Source of the DNA: Halomonas denitrificans
Lineage (GTDB): Bacteria; Pseudomonadota; Gammaproteobacteria; Xanthomonadales; Wenzhouxiangellaceae
Length of the DNA stretch: 64,000 bases
NCBI GenBank assembly: GCA_019800895.1
Contig: JAHVKF010000002.1
Coordinates: 186,001-250,000, forward strand
Direction: 5' to 3'
Shown here piece after piece: positions 18,875-28,800 of the stretch (position 1 is the first letter of the stretch; every line of letters starts with the position of its first letter). The notes below the pieces were generated by a model. It searched no databases. It was not told the origin of the DNA and saw only the letters and a list, made by a program, of their open reading frames with translations. A program made the position numbers and the translations under genes.

Positions 18875-19399
18875 ATGAGCGATCGGCCGAGCGGCATCGA
18901 CAGCGAGAACGCCCCGCACAACCTGGACGCCGACGGCAAGGACGTCGACGGCGCACCGAAACGCGACGTGCGCGAGGCCGATTTCGCCGCCGAGGCGCAT
19001 GGCTTCACCGGCTTCGAACGAGCCGGTCGAGGGTCGGACTACCGCGACGACCGGGGCGGCGACTCGGAGGACGCATCGAGGGCGCCGCGGATCCTGCGCC
19101 GGGCCGATATCGAGCCGGGCCCGGTCGGCGATCGCCAACTGGCCCAGGGCGAGCGCGTCGGGCTCCGGCTCTGGCAAGACCACGCCACCGACGACGAGAC
19201 GGACCGCAGCCGGCCCTACGAAATCGCCGGCTACGTCATTGCCGGCGAAATCCTGGTCGTGATCGACGGTTCGCCGCACACGCTGGTCGAGGGCGACTCC
19301 TTCGTGATTCCTGCCGACACGCGGCACCGGTTCCGCATCCATCAGCCGGCGACGGTCATCGAGGCAACCTCGCCGCCCGCGCCGGACGCGCTGGGCTGA
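18875..19399 (+). CDS. Cupin-domain protein
   Basis: 174 residues from the ATG at 18875 (an in-frame ATG at 18842 is also possible). The first 80 residues are polar and probably disordered. The C-terminal half is a single cupin (YEIAGYVIAGEILVVIDG, then LVEGDSFVIPADTRHRF), with the G(X)5HXH-type first motif degenerate and a clear second motif ending in HRF. Likely a small-molecule-binding or regulatory cupin in the cytoplasm. No strong ribosome-binding site is visible. Confidence 0.7.
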   Translation: MSDRPSGIDSENAPHNLDADGKDVDGAPKRDVREADFAAEAHGFTGFERAGRGSDYRDDRGGDSEDASRAPRILRRADIEPGPVGDRQLAQGERVGLRLWQDHATDDETDRSRPYEIAGYVIAGEILVVIDGSPHTLVEGDSFVIPADTRHRFRIHQPATVIEATSPPAPDALG

Positions 19400-19535
19400 G
19401 ACCGACCCCGGCGGCGAGCCGAGCGCCACGCCCGACGACGAACCGACCTTGCTGATCGCTCTCGCGTCCGGCCGAACGCACCCGGCATGGCGCCGTCCTG
19501 CACAATGAGGCAGGCCCCGTGGATCCTCTTCGCCG

Positions 19536-20585
19536 ATGCACCGCATCCTGATTCGCAGGCCGGGAGGCTACGACGCGCTGGAGTTCGTCGAAGCGCCCGA
19601 CCCGGTACCCGGACCGAACGAGGTCGTGATCGACGTCGCCGCCGCCGGCGTCAACTACGCCGACAGCATCGTCCGCATGGGCCTGTACGAATCGGCGAAG
19701 AAGCTCCACGGCTACCCGATCACGCCCGGCTTCGAAGTCGCCGGCACGATCGCCGCCGTCGGTGACGGGGTGGACGACTGGGCGATCGGAGATGCGGTGA
19801 TCGGTCTGACCCTGTTCAACGGCTACACCAGCCGACTGAAGCTCGGCGTCGACGGCGTGTTCGCCAAGCCGGCCAGGCTGACCATGGCCGAATCCGCGAC
19901 CCTGCCGACCGTGTTCCTGACCGCGTGGTGGATGATCCACCGCCAGCTTCATCCGAGGCCCGGCGAGACCTGGCTGGTCCATTCCGCCGCTGGCGGCGTC
20001 GGCTCCGCGGTGCTTCAACTGGGACGGCTTGCCGGTGCGCGCACCGTCGGCGTGGTCGGCGGCACGCACAAGATCGACCATGCCCTCGACATGGGCGCGG
20101 ACGCGGTGATCGACGCCTCGAAAGAAGATCTTTGGCCCCGCGCCGAATCGCTGGCGCCCGACGGCTACGACGCCGTCTTCGATGCCAACGGGGTGAAGAC
20201 GCTCAAGGCCAGCTACGAACACCTGGCGCCGACCGGCCGCCTGCTGGTCTACGGCTTCGCCTCGATGCTTCCGCGAAACGGCCGCCTTGACTGGCTGAAG
20301 CTCGCGCGCGACTGGCTGAAGACCCCTCGCTTCAACCCGCTGCACATGACCAAGTCCAACAGGAGCGTGCTGGCCGCCAACCTGAGTTTCCTGCAGTCGC
20401 ACGCACCGAGTCTGCGCGAAGGCATGGCGTGGCTGCTCGAGCGCTTCGGGACCGGCGACCTGCGTCCGCTCCCCGTCGAGACCTGGCCCCTGGACGAGGC
20501 CGCCGAAGCCCAGCGCCGGATCGAGTCGGGCCGCACGATCGGCAAGCTGGCGCTGATTCCCGATGGGCGTCCCGCGGAGCCTTGA
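19536..20585 (+). CDS. MDR-family zinc-less oxidoreductase (VAT-1/quinone-reductase-like)
   Basis: 349-residue NADPH-dependent medium-chain dehydrogenase/reductase. The N-terminal GroES-like part has AAAGVNYADSIVRMGLY and PGFEVAGTI; the Rossmann half has HSAAGGVGSAVLQLGRLAGA, the nucleotide loop of the zinc-free quinone-reductase branch. The insertion around residues 240-270 (LKLARDWLKTPRFNP) is typical of VAT-1-like members. The substrate is unknown; reactive enones or quinones are likely. It is convergent with the PAP2 gene. Confidence 0.88.
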   Translation: MHRILIRRPGGYDALEFVEAPDPVPGPNEVVIDVAAAGVNYADSIVRMGLYESAKKLHGYPITPGFEVAGTIAAVGDGVDDWAIGDAVIGLTLFNGYTSRLKLGVDGVFAKPARLTMAESATLPTVFLTAWWMIHRQLHPRPGETWLVHSAAGGVGSAVLQLGRLAGARTVGVVGGTHKIDHALDMGADAVIDASKEDLWPRAESLAPDGYDAVFDANGVKTLKASYEHLAPTGRLLVYGFASMLPRNGRLDWLKLARDWLKTPRFNPLHMTKSNRSVLAANLSFLQSHAPSLREGMAWLLERFGTGDLRPLPVETWPLDEAAEAQRRIESGRTIGKLALIPDGRPAEP

Positions 20586-20642
20586 ACCGGGCGTGGCCCA
20601 ACCCGTCGGAACCGCCGGGCTCTCGCACGCCGCCGAAAACGC

Positions 20643-21437
20643 TCACTCGTCGCTGGCGGTCAGGCGATCCTGTTCGATCGGGTCGTTCGATTCGTCCCCC
20701 TTGCCGGTCAGGGCACGATGCCGCTGGAGCCAGCGGATCACCGTCCAGCAAAGCAACGCCCAGGCCGCACCCATCATCCATCCGCCCAGCACATCCGTTG
20801 GCCAGTGCACGCCGACGTGCACGCGGCTCACCCCGACCATCACCGTCAGCAGCAGCGCGACGACCAGCGGATAGACGACCTGGCGCTTCCGCTCGGCCAT
20901 CTCGGCCACCAGGGCGCCCAGGGTCAGGTAGGTCACCGCCGCCAGCATCGAGTGTCCGCTCGGAAAGCTCGAGGTCAACGTATGCGACAGGTGGGGGACG
21001 AGGTCGGGTCGCGGCCGGTCGAAGAGTTCCTTGAGCAACAGGCTGACGATCACGCCGCCGATGACGGAGATCGCAACGATCGAGGCGTCCTTCCAGCGCT
21101 GGTTGAGCCCCAGGTAGCCGAACACGGCCAGTGCGACCAGCGTGAGGATCGTGTTGCCGCCCAGCGCGGTCGCGTCGCGGCCGATCTCCTCGACCCACTC
21201 CGGTCCGATCGGCGTGCCGTCGTCCTCGTGCAGCATCAGGAACAGCCGCTCGTCCATCTTCCGGGTTTCGCCCTCGGTCACCTGGTCGGCCAGGCCGATG
21301 AAGCCCAGCACGAGCAGCGAGAAGACCAGCAGCGCGATCAGCAATCGGGCCTGTTCCCGGCTGATGTGGTCCGAAAGCCACGCGCGGAGGTCTTCGATCG
21401 GCCGCACCGATGCGTCGAGCAGTTGTTTGTTCACCAT
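20643..21437 (-). CDS. PAP2-family membrane phosphatase
   Basis: 264 residues with about six helices. All three phosphatase motifs are present in order: KELFDRPRPD, PSGHS and SRVHVGVHWPTD, which carry the catalytic His and Asp pair. This fits dephosphorylation of a lipid phosphate (undecaprenyl-pyrophosphate or phosphatidate type) at the outer face of the inner membrane. An insert of about 40 residues (QVTEGETRKMDERLF) between helices one and two is polar. It is followed upstream on the same strand by the metallophosphoesterase. Confidence 0.88.
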   Translation of the reverse strand: MVNKQLLDASVRPIEDLRAWLSDHISREQARLLIALLVFSLLVLGFIGLADQVTEGETRKMDERLFLMLHEDDGTPIGPEWVEEIGRDATALGGNTILTLVALAVFGYLGLNQRWKDASIVAISVIGGVIVSLLLKELFDRPRPDLVPHLSHTLTSSFPSGHSMLAAVTYLTLGALVAEMAERKRQVVYPLVVALLLTVMVGVSRVHVGVHWPTDVLGGWMMGAAWALLCWTVIRWLQRHRALTGKGDESNDPIEQDRLTASDE

Positions 21438-21518
21438 GTCCGGAGGGTTCCTTTCTTCGAAATCGATGGCGCTGCGGCCCGGTCCGGCCGCGCGAAAATC
21501 GTCTGTACCAGCAACCGA

Positions 21519-22535
21519 TCAGGGCTCGCCGTCCCCTTCGTCGGGCGTTCCCGGGTCATCACCGCTATCGCCCTCGGGACCATGGGCCGGCACGTCGCCG
21601 ACGGCACGCTCGAGGCGAAAGACCGTCAACTCCGGCCGGCACCGGAAGCGGGCCGGGATCGACGAGAACCCGATGCCCCGGTTCACGTAGATGCGGTTCC
21701 CCGTCGCACCGACGCCCTGCTCGCCCCAGCCGTCGGCCAGGACCTCGCGCTCCTTGGTGATGTCCAGCCAGCTGGTCGACCGGGTGAACGGAATGCGCAG
21801 CTGGCCGCCGTGGGTGTGGGCGCTCAGCGTCAGCGATCCGGCGTAGGCGGGCAGATCGCGGAAGCCCAGCGGATTGTGCATCAGGACCACGCGTGGCTCG
21901 GCGTCGGGGAGCTGCGCCAGCGCATCCCTCGAGCGGCTCCGGCCGGCCCATTCCGATCCGATGCCGACGACGTGCAGCGGCGCGCCGCCGCGCCGGGAGG
22001 GCATCGGCCGGGCTTCGTTCTCGAGCACCTCGATGCCGACGTCCTCGAGCCGGGCGGCCAGCTCGCCCGCCGCGCCTTCATCGAGCTCGCTGTCCCGGAA
22101 CATCAGGGAATAGTCGTGGTTGCCGAACACCGCATAGGTCGGGATGCCGGCCTCGGCCAGCGGACGGACGAGCTCCACCGCGCGTTCGATGCGATCCGGG
22201 CTCTCGCCGTAGATGAAATCGCCGGCGATCAGCACCGCGGCGGGACCGAGTTCGATCGCCTTCCGCACGGCCTTGCGCACCATGCCGTCATTGTCCAGCC
22301 ACATGCCGACCTGCAGGTCGGCCATCAGCACGAGGGTCTCCCCTTCCCAGGACGGCGGCAGGTTCCGGACTTCGGCGGTCTCCGTTCGAACGTCGAGCAG
22401 GAAGCGCGGCTCGATGATCACGCCCCAGGCGACCAGCCCGCACAGCGTCAGGACGACCAGGCCGCCGGTCGACAGGCCGATTCCCTTCAGGATGCTGCGT
22501 CGGCGTCCACTACTCTCGCGGTCTGCGTCGTTCAT
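21519..22535 (-). CDS. Membrane-anchored metallophosphoesterase
   Basis: 338 residues from the ATG at 22535, which gives a basic start and a single transmembrane anchor (about residues 16-38). The calcineurin-like domain shows ADLQVG, GDFIYG, GNHDYS, MHNPLG and SAHTHGGQL in order. The first motif has Gln where a His is more usual, as in YkuE-type lipid-A/UDP-sugar hydrolase relatives. Its substrate is unknown. It lies 81 bases upstream of the PAP2 gene on the same strand, so a joint lipid-phosphate role is plausible. Confidence 0.84.
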   Translation of the reverse strand: MNDADRESSGRRRSILKGIGLSTGGLVVLTLCGLVAWGVIIEPRFLLDVRTETAEVRNLPPSWEGETLVLMADLQVGMWLDNDGMVRKAVRKAIELGPAAVLIAGDFIYGESPDRIERAVELVRPLAEAGIPTYAVFGNHDYSLMFRDSELDEGAAGELAARLEDVGIEVLENEARPMPSRRGGAPLHVVGIGSEWAGRSRSRDALAQLPDAEPRVVLMHNPLGFRDLPAYAGSLTLSAHTHGGQLRIPFTRSTSWLDITKEREVLADGWGEQGVGATGNRIYVNRGIGFSSIPARFRCRPELTVFRLERAVGDVPAHGPEGDSGDDPGTPDEGDGEP

Positions 22536-22734
22536 CGTCGCGTCGCGGTCTCGGAAGGATCGATCGGGCAATGTAGCGAACCCGACCCGGCCACGCAAAC
22601 CGGCGGGCGTCCTGATGACGCGCGGCCCGTGACCGCGGACCGAGGCCCGACGCCACCGACACCTTCCCTCCGCGCGCGGCTTGGTATGGTCGGTTGCGCG
22701 CTTCAGAAGGGACCCGACCCATGATCGTCCGGCC

Positions 22735-23805
22735 ATGACCATGATCAAGAAGCTGCTGCGTGTGATTGCCCGCCCGATCCGGCGCGGCAGCGAGCACAAG
22801 GGGCGAATGATCCAGCCCTACCGCGGCTACGGCTCCAGCCATCGCCTGGCCCTGGTGGGCCGCGTGTTCCGGCAGCCCGGGCGGGCGTCCGTCGCGCCCC
22901 AGGGTCGCTTCCTGCGGGACCTGCTGCGCTTCGTCCGCCGCCTGTTCCGGCGGGGAGCGAGTGACCAGGAGGTCGTGCTCGCCGTCGGTGACCGCGAGTT
23001 CCGGACCACGACCGACAAGTACGGCTATTTCGGCTTTCGCGTCGAAGAGGCGCAGGGCCTGCCGCTTTCCGAAGGCCTGAACGAGGTCCGGCTTTGCCTG
23101 GCGGACGACGCGGACATCTGCGCCGATGTGGAGATCTACGTGGCGCCGCGCCGCGCCGGGTTCGTCGTCATCAGCGACATCGACGACACCGTGATGTACA
23201 CCGGCGTGGCCAACAAGCTGAAGATGATCTGGCGATTGTTCGCCACCGGCGCGGAATCGCGCGAAGCCTTCCCCGGGGTCGGCGACTTCTACCGTGCCCT
23301 GCATGCCGGACCGGACGGCCAGCAGGACAACCCGATGCTGTACGTGTCGCGCGCGCCCTGGAGCATCTACGAGATGCTCGAGGCCTTCTTCCAGCGACAC
23401 GACATCCCGGTCGGCCCGGTGCTGTTCCTGCGCGACTGGGGCCTGACCGTGCAACGGCCGCTGCCGCGACGTGCGGTCGACCACAAGCGCGATGTCATCG
23501 AGGACATGCTCGACTTGTACGACGATCTCCCGTTCGTGCTGATCGGCGACAGCGGCCAGCACGACCCGGAGGTCTACCTCGACATCGTCGAGCGCCATCC
23601 CGGCCGCGTCACGGCGGTCTATATCCGCGACGTGACCGGCTCCTCCACCCGCGCCGGCGAGATCGAGCAGTTGGCGGAAGCCGCGAAACGCGCCGACTGC
23701 GCCCTGCTGCTCAGCGACAACACCGACGACATGATCGAGCATGCGCGCAGAACGGGACTGATCGGGGAATCGAACCGGGAATTGAATCGGGAATCGATCC
23801 GGTAG
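22735..23805 (+). CDS. App1-type (DUF2183) phosphatase
   Basis: 356 residues from the ATG at 22735 (a second ATG at 22741 is possible). The HAD-like catalytic motif is SDIDDTVMYTG near residue 146, with YVSRAPWSIYE and FVLIGDSGQHDPEVY, matching the phosphatidate-phosphatase App1 catalytic domain. A basic N-terminal region (PIRRGSEHKGRM) could bind membranes. Likely lipid dephosphorylation. It sits next to two other phosphoesterases but on the opposite strand. Confidence 0.83.
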   Translation: MTMIKKLLRVIARPIRRGSEHKGRMIQPYRGYGSSHRLALVGRVFRQPGRASVAPQGRFLRDLLRFVRRLFRRGASDQEVVLAVGDREFRTTTDKYGYFGFRVEEAQGLPLSEGLNEVRLCLADDADICADVEIYVAPRRAGFVVISDIDDTVMYTGVANKLKMIWRLFATGAESREAFPGVGDFYRALHAGPDGQQDNPMLYVSRAPWSIYEMLEAFFQRHDIPVGPVLFLRDWGLTVQRPLPRRAVDHKRDVIEDMLDLYDDLPFVLIGDSGQHDPEVYLDIVERHPGRVTAVYIRDVTGSSTRAGEIEQLAEAAKRADCALLLSDNTDDMIEHARRTGLIGESNRELNRESIR

Positions 23806-23875
23806 CCACGCCGGATGGACTCCGGGCGCGTTTGCGTATTTGGGTGAAGTACGCGCGCAATCCGGGAGCATCGCC

Positions 23876-24082
23876 ATGCCGAAGGAGTACAAGTACGACG
23901 GCGTCCTTGTCGACGCCCGGAGCTCGTTCGACGCCCTGCCGATCGAGATCGAGGTCCGCAGCGGCGGCAAACCCCTGGTCCTCGGGCTCTTCCTCGCGGC
24001 CCTGGTCGGCCTGCTGGCCTGGACCATCAACGATGTCGTTCCCGCCGGCGTGTTCGGCGATGCGGGGGCGATGGCCGAGTGA
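23876..24082 (+). CDS. Small one-helix membrane protein
   Basis: 68 residues with a polar N-terminal half and one transmembrane helix (about 33-52; LVLGLFLAALVGLLAW). GGGAG stands seven bases before the ATG. Its stop overlaps the GTG start of the next gene (GTGA), so the two are coupled. No known family. Confidence 0.6.
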   Translation: MPKEYKYDGVLVDARSSFDALPIEIEVRSGGKPLVLGLFLAALVGLLAWTINDVVPAGVFGDAGAMAE

Positions 24083-24524
24083 GCGTGGCTCTGCGGGCGC
24101 CGGAATCGCCGCTGCTCGTCCGGTTGTTCATCATTCTCGGTGGGGTCATGACCGTGCTCGGCGTCCTCACCATGCAGTTCGGCCTGGCCGCGGGAGGACT
24201 GGTGTTCGCCGGCTTCGGCCTGCTCATGCAGTTCCTCGGCAAGGCCAATCCCCGCCGACTGACGATCGCCGACGGCACGCTCAGTCACGTCGCGCCCCAC
24301 CAGAAGCAACGCAACTTCGAGGTCGACCTGGCCGCGATCGAAGGCATCGAACTGCGGGACCGCGAAGGGAAGCGCGCCCACCCCACGGGCGAACGCTGAA
24401 GCTGCAGGGCAAGCGGCTGCACATTTCGTCCGACCAGGGCGATTTCACCGCCGGCGCCGGGCTGAATGCCGAAGCGCTCGAGTGGCTGCGCGCCTACCTT
24501 CTGGACGCCGCGAAGAAGGCCTGA
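24079..24524 (+). pseudogene. Membrane protein gene split by a frameshift
   Basis: The frame opens at the GTG overlapping the previous stop and gives two helices (about 14-34 and 38-54) and a soluble part that ends early at 24399 (…RDREGKRAHPTGER). The next frame then continues in clear protein style, RTLKLQGKRLHISSDQGDF, then a helix ending LLDAAKKA, to a stop at 24524. One missing base between about 24370 and 24395, in a C-rich run, would restore a single protein of about 148 residues. I see no canonical slippery heptamer. It is either a true indel, a sequencing error or, less likely, recoding. Confidence 0.6.
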
Positions 24525-24629
24525 ACGTCGTCGTGGCCGACCGCCGGCCGCGGCCCGTCGCGCCGCCGGAGCCCCGGGTGGTCGACGACTTGTTCTACTT
24601 AGCGGAGTCCGGATGCCGGGCCGCGAAGC

Positions 24630-25826
24630 TCACCGGGATCGCGAGGTGCCGCGCAGCCAGTCGAGGACTTCTTCGCCGGGCATCGGGGCAGCCACGAGGT
24701 AGCCCTGCGCCTGGTCGCACCCGATCTCGTTCAGATAGTCCAGGGTCGCTTCGTCCTCGACCCCCTCGGCGACCACCCGCAGCCCGAGACTGCGGCCCAG
24801 GTCCACGGTCGACTTGATGATCGCCTGGCTGTCGCGGGACTCCAGCGCGGGGACGACGAAGGACTTGTCGATCTTGATCTCGTCGAAGGGCAGTCTCGAC
24901 AACTGCGCCATCGAGGAATAGCCCGTCCCGAAATCATCGATCGCCACGTGGAAGCCCTTCATGCGCAGCCGCGTCAGTAGCGCGAGGGCCTGCTTCGCAT
25001 CCTCCATCGCAGCGGTTTCGGTCAGCTCCAGCGTGATCAGCTGCGGCTCGATTCCGCATTCGCTGCACAGGCCCCACACGTCCTCGACGAAATCCGCGCT
25101 CCTGAGTGCCGCCGCCGACAGGTTCACCGCAACCGTGTAGGGGTCGCCGGACCGGGCCGCCGACCGGTTCAGCGCATCCAGCCAGCAGAACGCCTCCCTC
25201 AGCACCTGCTGCGTCATTTCGCCCATCAGGCCGGCCTGTTCCAGGGCCGGGACGAACGCATCCGGGGCGATGATCCCGTGCTCGGGATGGTGCCAGCGCG
25301 CCAACGCTTCGAAGCCCCTCACTTCACGGTTCCGGCACCGGAACTTCGGTTGGTAGACGAGCCGGATCTGCTGCTCGGCGACCGCATTGCGGAGGTCGGC
25401 ATCCGACCACTCCCGGCCCTCGGAGTCCTCCGATGACACCGACGGCCCATGCGGGGTCGAGCGATGGAGCAGTTCCTTGAGTCTCGACAACGCAAAGGGT
25501 TTCGGCAGGGTACCGACAACGCGCAGCCCATGTTCCACCGCCGCGCGGCGCGCCGCGTCCAGTACCCGACTGCCCACGCCGCTGCTGATGATGATCCCGG
25601 CATCGAACCCCTCCTCGGCAAGGCGGTGGATCACCTCCACCCCGTCCACCCGGGGCATGACCAGGTCGAGGCAGACGATGTCCGGCGACCACTCCCGGAT
25701 CGTCCCGAAGAAGGCTTCGGCGTCCTGCGCGACGCGCGGTTGCGCACCGAGCGATTCGAGCATGAAGCCGAGCGCCTCGGCCGCTCCGGCATCGTCGTCG
25801 AGGATGAGCACGCGGCGCTCAGGCAT
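24630..25826 (-). CDS. REC-EAL response regulator, c-di-GMP phosphodiesterase
   Basis: 398 residues from the ATG at 25826, which has GGAG upstream and overlaps the kinase stop by eight bases. The receiver domain (1-120) has the LILDDD acidic pocket, phospho-acceptor Asp54 in LDLVMP, and KPF. The EAL domain (about 150-392) has FEALARW (Glu173), VNLSA, LELTET, DDFGTGYSS, KIDKSF and VAEGVED, the full set for an active phosphodiesterase. It is thus the output partner of the kinase directly upstream and should lower c-di-GMP when phosphorylated or dephosphorylated; the sign is unknown. Confidence 0.93.
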   Translation of the reverse strand: MPERRVLILDDDAGAAEALGFMLESLGAQPRVAQDAEAFFGTIREWSPDIVCLDLVMPRVDGVEVIHRLAEEGFDAGIIISSGVGSRVLDAARRAAVEHGLRVVGTLPKPFALSRLKELLHRSTPHGPSVSSEDSEGREWSDADLRNAVAEQQIRLVYQPKFRCRNREVRGFEALARWHHPEHGIIAPDAFVPALEQAGLMGEMTQQVLREAFCWLDALNRSAARSGDPYTVAVNLSAAALRSADFVEDVWGLCSECGIEPQLITLELTETAAMEDAKQALALLTRLRMKGFHVAIDDFGTGYSSMAQLSRLPFDEIKIDKSFVVPALESRDSQAIIKSTVDLGRSLGLRVVAEGVEDEATLDYLNEIGCDQAQGYLVAAPMPGEEVLDWLRGTSRSR

Positions 25827-28800
25827 CGTCGTTCTCCTGGCTCGGGTCCGATCCCCGGCGCGACACGGGCAGACAGACATGGACTGCGGTCCCCGCTCCG
25901 GGACGCGATCGAACATCGACATATCCGCCGGCATCCTGCACGATGCCGTGGATCACGGACAAGCCCAGGCCGGTTCCCAGGCCGGCCGGCTTGGTGGTGA
26001 AGAACGGCTCGAAGATGCGCGCTCGCGTCGCGGCATCCATGCCCGTGCCGGTGTCCTCGATCACGATGCAGGCGAAGCGCTGCCCGCGCTGGTGGGTGGC
26101 CGAACCCGCCGTGTCCTCCAGGCTCCGGCGCGCCAGCTTCAGGTGGATCGTTCCGCCCTGCTGCATGGCGTCCCTCGCGTTGATGACCAGGTTCAGCACG
26201 ATCTGCTGAACGTGCACCGGGTCGATGAAGCACTCGCCCACGGACTCCTGGATGTCCACCGTCATGTCGATCGTATCGGGAAGCAGCGGCCGCAGGAGGT
26301 TCTTCAGGCTCGACAGCTCGGCGGACAGGTCCACCCATTGCGGCTCGGCCGACTGCTGCCGTCCGAACGCAAGAAGCTGCCGGGTCAGGCCCGCGCCGCG
26401 CGCAGCCGCGCGGCTGACGCTGTCGGCGTACTTCCGCAGACCACTGTTCTCGGGAAGGGAGGCGAGCAGCACGTCCGTGCTCCCGCTGATCGCGGCGAGG
26501 ATGTTGTTGAAGTCGTGGGCGATCCCGCTCGACAGCATGCCGATGGCCTCGATCTTCTGCGCCTGCTGCCGACGTTCGCGGATCCGCGCGCGCCGCCGCG
26601 ATTCGTAGGTCAGTACGAGGCCCAGGAGCAGCGCGGACACCAGCCCGATGGCCGACCAGAACCAGGGACTCTCGTAGTACATCCAGTCGACCGAGAGCTG
26701 CATGGAACGAACCCCGGACCAGGGTCCGTTCGACTCGCGGACCTGGAGCTCGAATTCGAACTCGCCCGGCGGCAACTGGCGATAGAGGGCCTCCCTGTCC
26801 CCGCCGGCACGGTACCAGTCGGGGTCGTAACCGACGAGTCGATAGCGGAATTCCAGCTTCTCCGGATTCCGGAAGGTCGGCGCCGTATAGGCGATTTCCG
26901 TCAGGCCCGGGTTCGGCGGCAGTTCGACGCGCGAGACGCTGGGCACGCGGGTCGCGTCCACTATCACGGCGGTGATGACGGGCCGCGGCGGCGCCGGAAG
27001 CGCCTCCGCCAGGGAGGTCGGATCGAAGATCGCGACCCCGTCGGAGGTCGGGTACCAGTGGCGCCCCTGCAAGTCGCGCATCACCGTGGGACGGAAGCCG
27101 CCGTTGGTCTCGGCCCGCGGCATGCCGTCGGATTCGTCGAAATGCCGGTACCGGATCGGAACGTCTTCGCCGCCGACGAATCGCTCCAGGTCCTCCCGGA
27201 CGACCCGGGTCACGCCCAGGTTGCTGCTCAACCACAGTCCGCCATCGCCATCGGTGAGCACGGAAAAGAACTGGCTGGTCGGCAGCCCGTCCTCCTGGGT
27301 CACCCGCACCTCCCGTTCGCCGTCCCAGTGCACGAGGCCGGCGGCGGTCGCGATCCACAACCCGCCCCGTCCATCGTCCGTCAGATCGAAGGCGAGCCTG
27401 CTTTCCAGGGCGCTCCGCTCCGGGATGCCATCGACCAGGCGGAAGAGACCGCCGCCGTCGGAACTGATCCAGAGCGTGCCCGCGGCATCGCGGAAGAAGT
27501 TGACCACCGGTCCGCCGTAGGACCCGCTGGCTGGCGATACGGTTTCCAGGCTGCCGGCCTCCAGCCTTGCCACGCCGTCGATCGTGCCGATCCAGAGCGT
27601 GTCGCCCTCGCGCAGGATCGAGGGAATCGTCGTATGGGGAAGTTCGTCAGAGTAGGATTCAACGACGCGTCCCGAGCGGATCAGATCGAGCCCGCCGCGG
27701 GTCCCCACCCAGATTCCGCCGTTCGAACTGCTGGCCAGGGTCAGGACCCGGTCGTCCGACAGGCCGTCGGCGGTTCCGAACACGGTCGATTCACCGCTCG
27801 CCCAGCGCACCACGCCGCCGCCGAAGGTCCCGATCCAGACCGCTCCGTCCGGTGCCTGGATGATCGGCAGGACCGGCGCCGCGGGCAAGCCCTGCTCGGC
27901 GGTCAGGGGCACGGCGGCCCCTTTGCTCAGCTGGACGATGCCCGAGCTGCCGGTCGCCAGCCAGATGCTGCCCTCGCGGTCCTGCATCACGTCCTGCACC
28001 ATCCCGATCGTCAGGCCCTCGCTGGCATCGAGCATCTGGAACGCGTCGCCGCACAGGCGGCCCAACCCGGCACCGGCCGTGCCGACCCAGATCCGACCCT
28101 CGTCGTCCTCCATGATGTCCTTGATGAAATCGTCCGAAAGCCCTTCTTCGGGACCGAAGCGGCTCACCTCGCCGGCGTGGTAGCGGAACAGCCCTTCCCG
28201 GGAGCCGATCCACAGCTCGCCGCCCGACGACTGCAGGAGGGTCTCGACGTAGATGCCCGCCAACGACTCCGGCAGCGCCGCATCGTGGACCGTTCCCTGG
28301 TGGTAGTACTGGATCCGTTCGTCCTCCATCCCGATCCAGAACCCGCCCTCGGTGCGCGCCGCCACCGCGGTCACGGTGGAGCCCGCCAGGCCGGACGAGG
28401 TGTCGATGCGGGTCGGCGACTCGCCGGCGAGCTCGACGAGGCCACGGTCGAGGATCGAGATCCAGGCCTCGCCGTTCGAGCCGATCACGATGCCGGATTC
28501 CTGGATGTAGCCCGAATCGATGTCGGGCAACCGTTCGAGCCGGCCGTCGAAGGCAGCGAACACCCCCGCCGTGCCGGTGCCGATCAGCATCCGGCCCTGG
28601 TCGTCCAGGGCCAGGCTCGTGATGAACTCCGGCGCCGGCGTCGCGGCCCGGGCCATGTCCACGTGCTCGAAGGACACTCCGTCAAACCGCGTCAGGCCGG
28701 CCTCGGTCCCGATCCAGAGAAAGCCCTCGTCGTCCTGCTCGAGCGCATAGACCGAATTCAGCGGCAGGCCGTCCTCCTGCTGCCAGTACGAGACCCGATA

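Noticed and set aside
24365-24400. Programmed -1 frameshift as the explanation of the split gene
   Set aside because: No canonical slippery heptamer or strong downstream structure is visible, so an indel or sequencing error is simpler.
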